The position numbers and the translations under genes are program-made. From contig JAFZMA010000087.1 of assembly GCA_017551215.1 (NCBI GenBank), positions 1 through 15,741 on the forward strand: a stretch of 15,741 bases of DNA, in the 5' to 3' direction. This stretch comes from Bacteroidales bacterium. GTDB lineage: Bacteria > Bacteroidota > Bacteroidia > Bacteroidales > UBA932. Within the stretch, counting starts at the first letter, position 1; each line of letters opens with the position of its first letter. The notes below the pieces were generated by a model. The model made no database searches and was not told the origin of the DNA. It saw only the letters and a list, made by a program, of their open reading frames with translations. Below, one piece after another: positions 14,569 to 15,741 of this stretch.

Positions 14569-15741
14569 CTAGTTGCAGGTGCAGACAAGGTTGCGGTCTC
14601 CGTAGCCATCGTCCACTCTTGAAACTGCAGGCCAGAACTTGTTCTCCCTGATCCACTCCAGAGGATAGGCGGCCAGCTCCCTTGAGTAAGGATGGCTCCA
14701 TGTATCTGCGCAGCACTCGTGTGCAGGATGCGGAGCTTTGGCCACAGGATTGTCCTTAGGGTCAAACTCTCCGGAGGCAATCTTCTCGCACTCTGCCTTG
14801 ATGGTCTTCATAGCCTCTATGAAGCGGTCCATTTCCTCCTTAGGCTCGCTCTCTGTAGGCTCGACCATAAGGGTCTCGTGAACAGGGAAGGAAAGGGTAG
14901 GAGCGTGGAACCCGAAGTCCATCAGTCTCTTGGCGATGTCTGTAGAACCGACTCCATATTTCTTGAGGAAGTCTCTGCAGTCCAGCAGGCACTCATGGGC
15001 AACTCTTCCGGTAGCGCCTGAATAAACTGTAGGATATTCATTTTTCAAAGCCTCGGCGATGTAGTTGGCGTTGAGTATTGCAACCTCGCTGGAAGCCTTG
15101 AGTCCATCGGCGCCCAGGAGCTTGATGTAAGCGTGGGTGATAGGGAGAAGGAGAGGATTTCCGTAGAAGGCTGCGGAAACGGCATCCATTCCTCCGTTGT
15201 TTTCAGGTTTGCCAGGAAGATAAGGCGCCAGCTCCGAGGTGCAGCAGATAGGGCCAACTCCAGGACCGCCACCGCCGTGAGGCATGGCGAATGATTTGTG
15301 GAGATTCAGGTGGCAGATGTCCGCTCCAATGGTACCAGGATTAGTAAGTCCTATTTGGGCATTCATGTTGGCTCCGTCCATGTAAACCTTGCCGCCAAAC
15401 TTGTGGATAGCGTCTACTATCTCCCTGATTTTCACCTCGAATACTCCATGTGTGGAAGGATAGGTGATCATGAGTCCTGCCAGATTCTCTCCAGCGGCCT
15501 CGGCTTTCTGCTCCAGTTCCTCAACGTTGATATTTCCTTTCTCGTCGCATCCAACAAGCACAATGTCAAAGCCTGCCATTGCCGCAGAAGCCGGATTGGT
15601 TCCGTGAGCGGATGTCGGGATAATCATAACCTTGCGGTTGGTCTGTCCGTTAGCGTTGAAGAAGCGGCGGATTGTGGTAAGTCCGGCATACTCTCCCGCT
15701 GCACCTGAGTTCGGCTGGAGAGAGCATGCTGCAAATCCAGT
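14569..15741 (-). CDS. gcvP: Glycine dehydrogenase (glycine cleavage P-protein), C-terminal part
   Basis: The P-protein decarboxylates glycine using pyridoxal phosphate and passes the aminomethyl group to the lipoylated H-protein. The window holds the last 390 codons; the frame runs through the window end with no start, against ~950 residues for the single-chain enzyme. Visible motifs are SLQPNSGAAGEYAGL at the cut end, TSAHGTNPASAAMAG, and the cofactor loop HLNLHKSF followed by PHGGGGPGVGP, whose lysine (codon 15297-15295) is the PLP-binding residue. The C-terminus has HPAHECCADTWSHPYSRE and ends with DGYGDRNLVCTCN. Whether it is the single-chain or the split (GcvPB) form cannot be decided from this part. 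No gcvT or gcvH is in the window; the next gene downstream is the hemerythrin-LuxR regulator, three bases away. Confidence 0.96.
   Translation of the reverse strand, partial: TGFAACSLQPNSGAAGEYAGLTTIRRFFNANGQTNRKVMIIPTSAHGTNPASAAMAGFDIVLVGCDEKGNINVEELEQKAEAAGENLAGLMITYPSTHGVFEVKIREIVDAIHKFGGKVYMDGANMNAQIGLTNPGTIGADICHLNLHKSFAMPHGGGGPGVGPICCTSELAPYLPGKPENNGGMDAVSAAFYGNPLLLPITHAYIKLLGADGLKASSEVAILNANYIAEALKNEYPTVYSGATGRVAHECLLDCRDFLKKYGVGSTDIAKRLMDFGFHAPTLSFPVHETLMVEPTESEPKEEMDRFIEAMKTIKAECEKIASGEFDPKDNPVAKAPHPAHECCADTWSHPYSRELAAYPLEWIRENKFWPAVSRVDDGYGDRNLVCTCN

Noticed and set aside
1..15741. CRISPR array, tRNA/rRNA genes, insertion sequences, prophage or toxin-antitoxin module
   Set aside because: No regularly spaced repeats with spacers, no cloverleaf or rRNA sequence, and no transposase, integrase or paired small genes were seen. 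The Bro-N gene and the DUF4143 ATPase stand alone.

Overview
The window comes from a member of the Bacteroidota, most likely the order Bacteroidales; I cannot name the genus. The support is indirect but consistent: a phosphoglycerate kinase with the lysine-rich insertion I associate with this phylum, repeated matches to the Bacteroidetes sigma -7 element TAnnTTTG upstream of genes, start codons without a clear Shine-Dalgarno sequence, and families common in this group (AAA/DUF4143 ATPase, WG-repeat secreted protein, GxDLY/SGNH hydrolase, hemerythrin-LuxR regulator, Bro-N protein). The layout is very compact: no gene-free stretch exceeds about 125 bases, and all four convergent gene pairs are separated by 7 bases or less, or overlap.

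Left part (1-3486): a forward cluster pyrH (UMP kinase), frr (ribosome recycling factor) and an acyl-ACP thioesterase overlapping frr by one base, facing pgk on the minus strand. Next (3605-6403), all forward: a solitary Bro-N/DinD-like gene, an RlmI-type methyltransferase and lgt (prolipoprotein diacylglyceryl transferase). Centre (6405-8917): two divergent genes for secreted proteins of unknown function. One is a WG-repeat protein and the other has a Thr/Gln-rich linker. They share a 104-base control region containing a 16-bp inverted repeat with 15 of 16 positions paired.

Right part: a minus-strand cluster of AAA/DUF4143 ATPase, miaA (tRNA dimethylallyltransferase) and a secreted SGNH hydrolase (12323 down to 8925). 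It diverges from smpB across a region with three 23-bp-spaced repeats. After smpB come a small outer-membrane beta-barrel protein and then gcvP (C-terminal part only, cut by the window end), followed after 3 bases by a hemerythrin-LuxR regulator, all on the minus strand.

Most of the window is housekeeping: nucleotide supply, translation (frr, miaA, smpB, rRNA-type methyltransferase), glycolysis, glycine cleavage, fatty acid release and lipoprotein maturation. I found no CRISPR array, transposase, integrase, tRNA or rRNA gene, and no convincing defence or biosynthetic system. The best candidates for something undescribed are the divergent secreted pair with its dyad, and the gcvP-linked hemerythrin-LuxR regulator.
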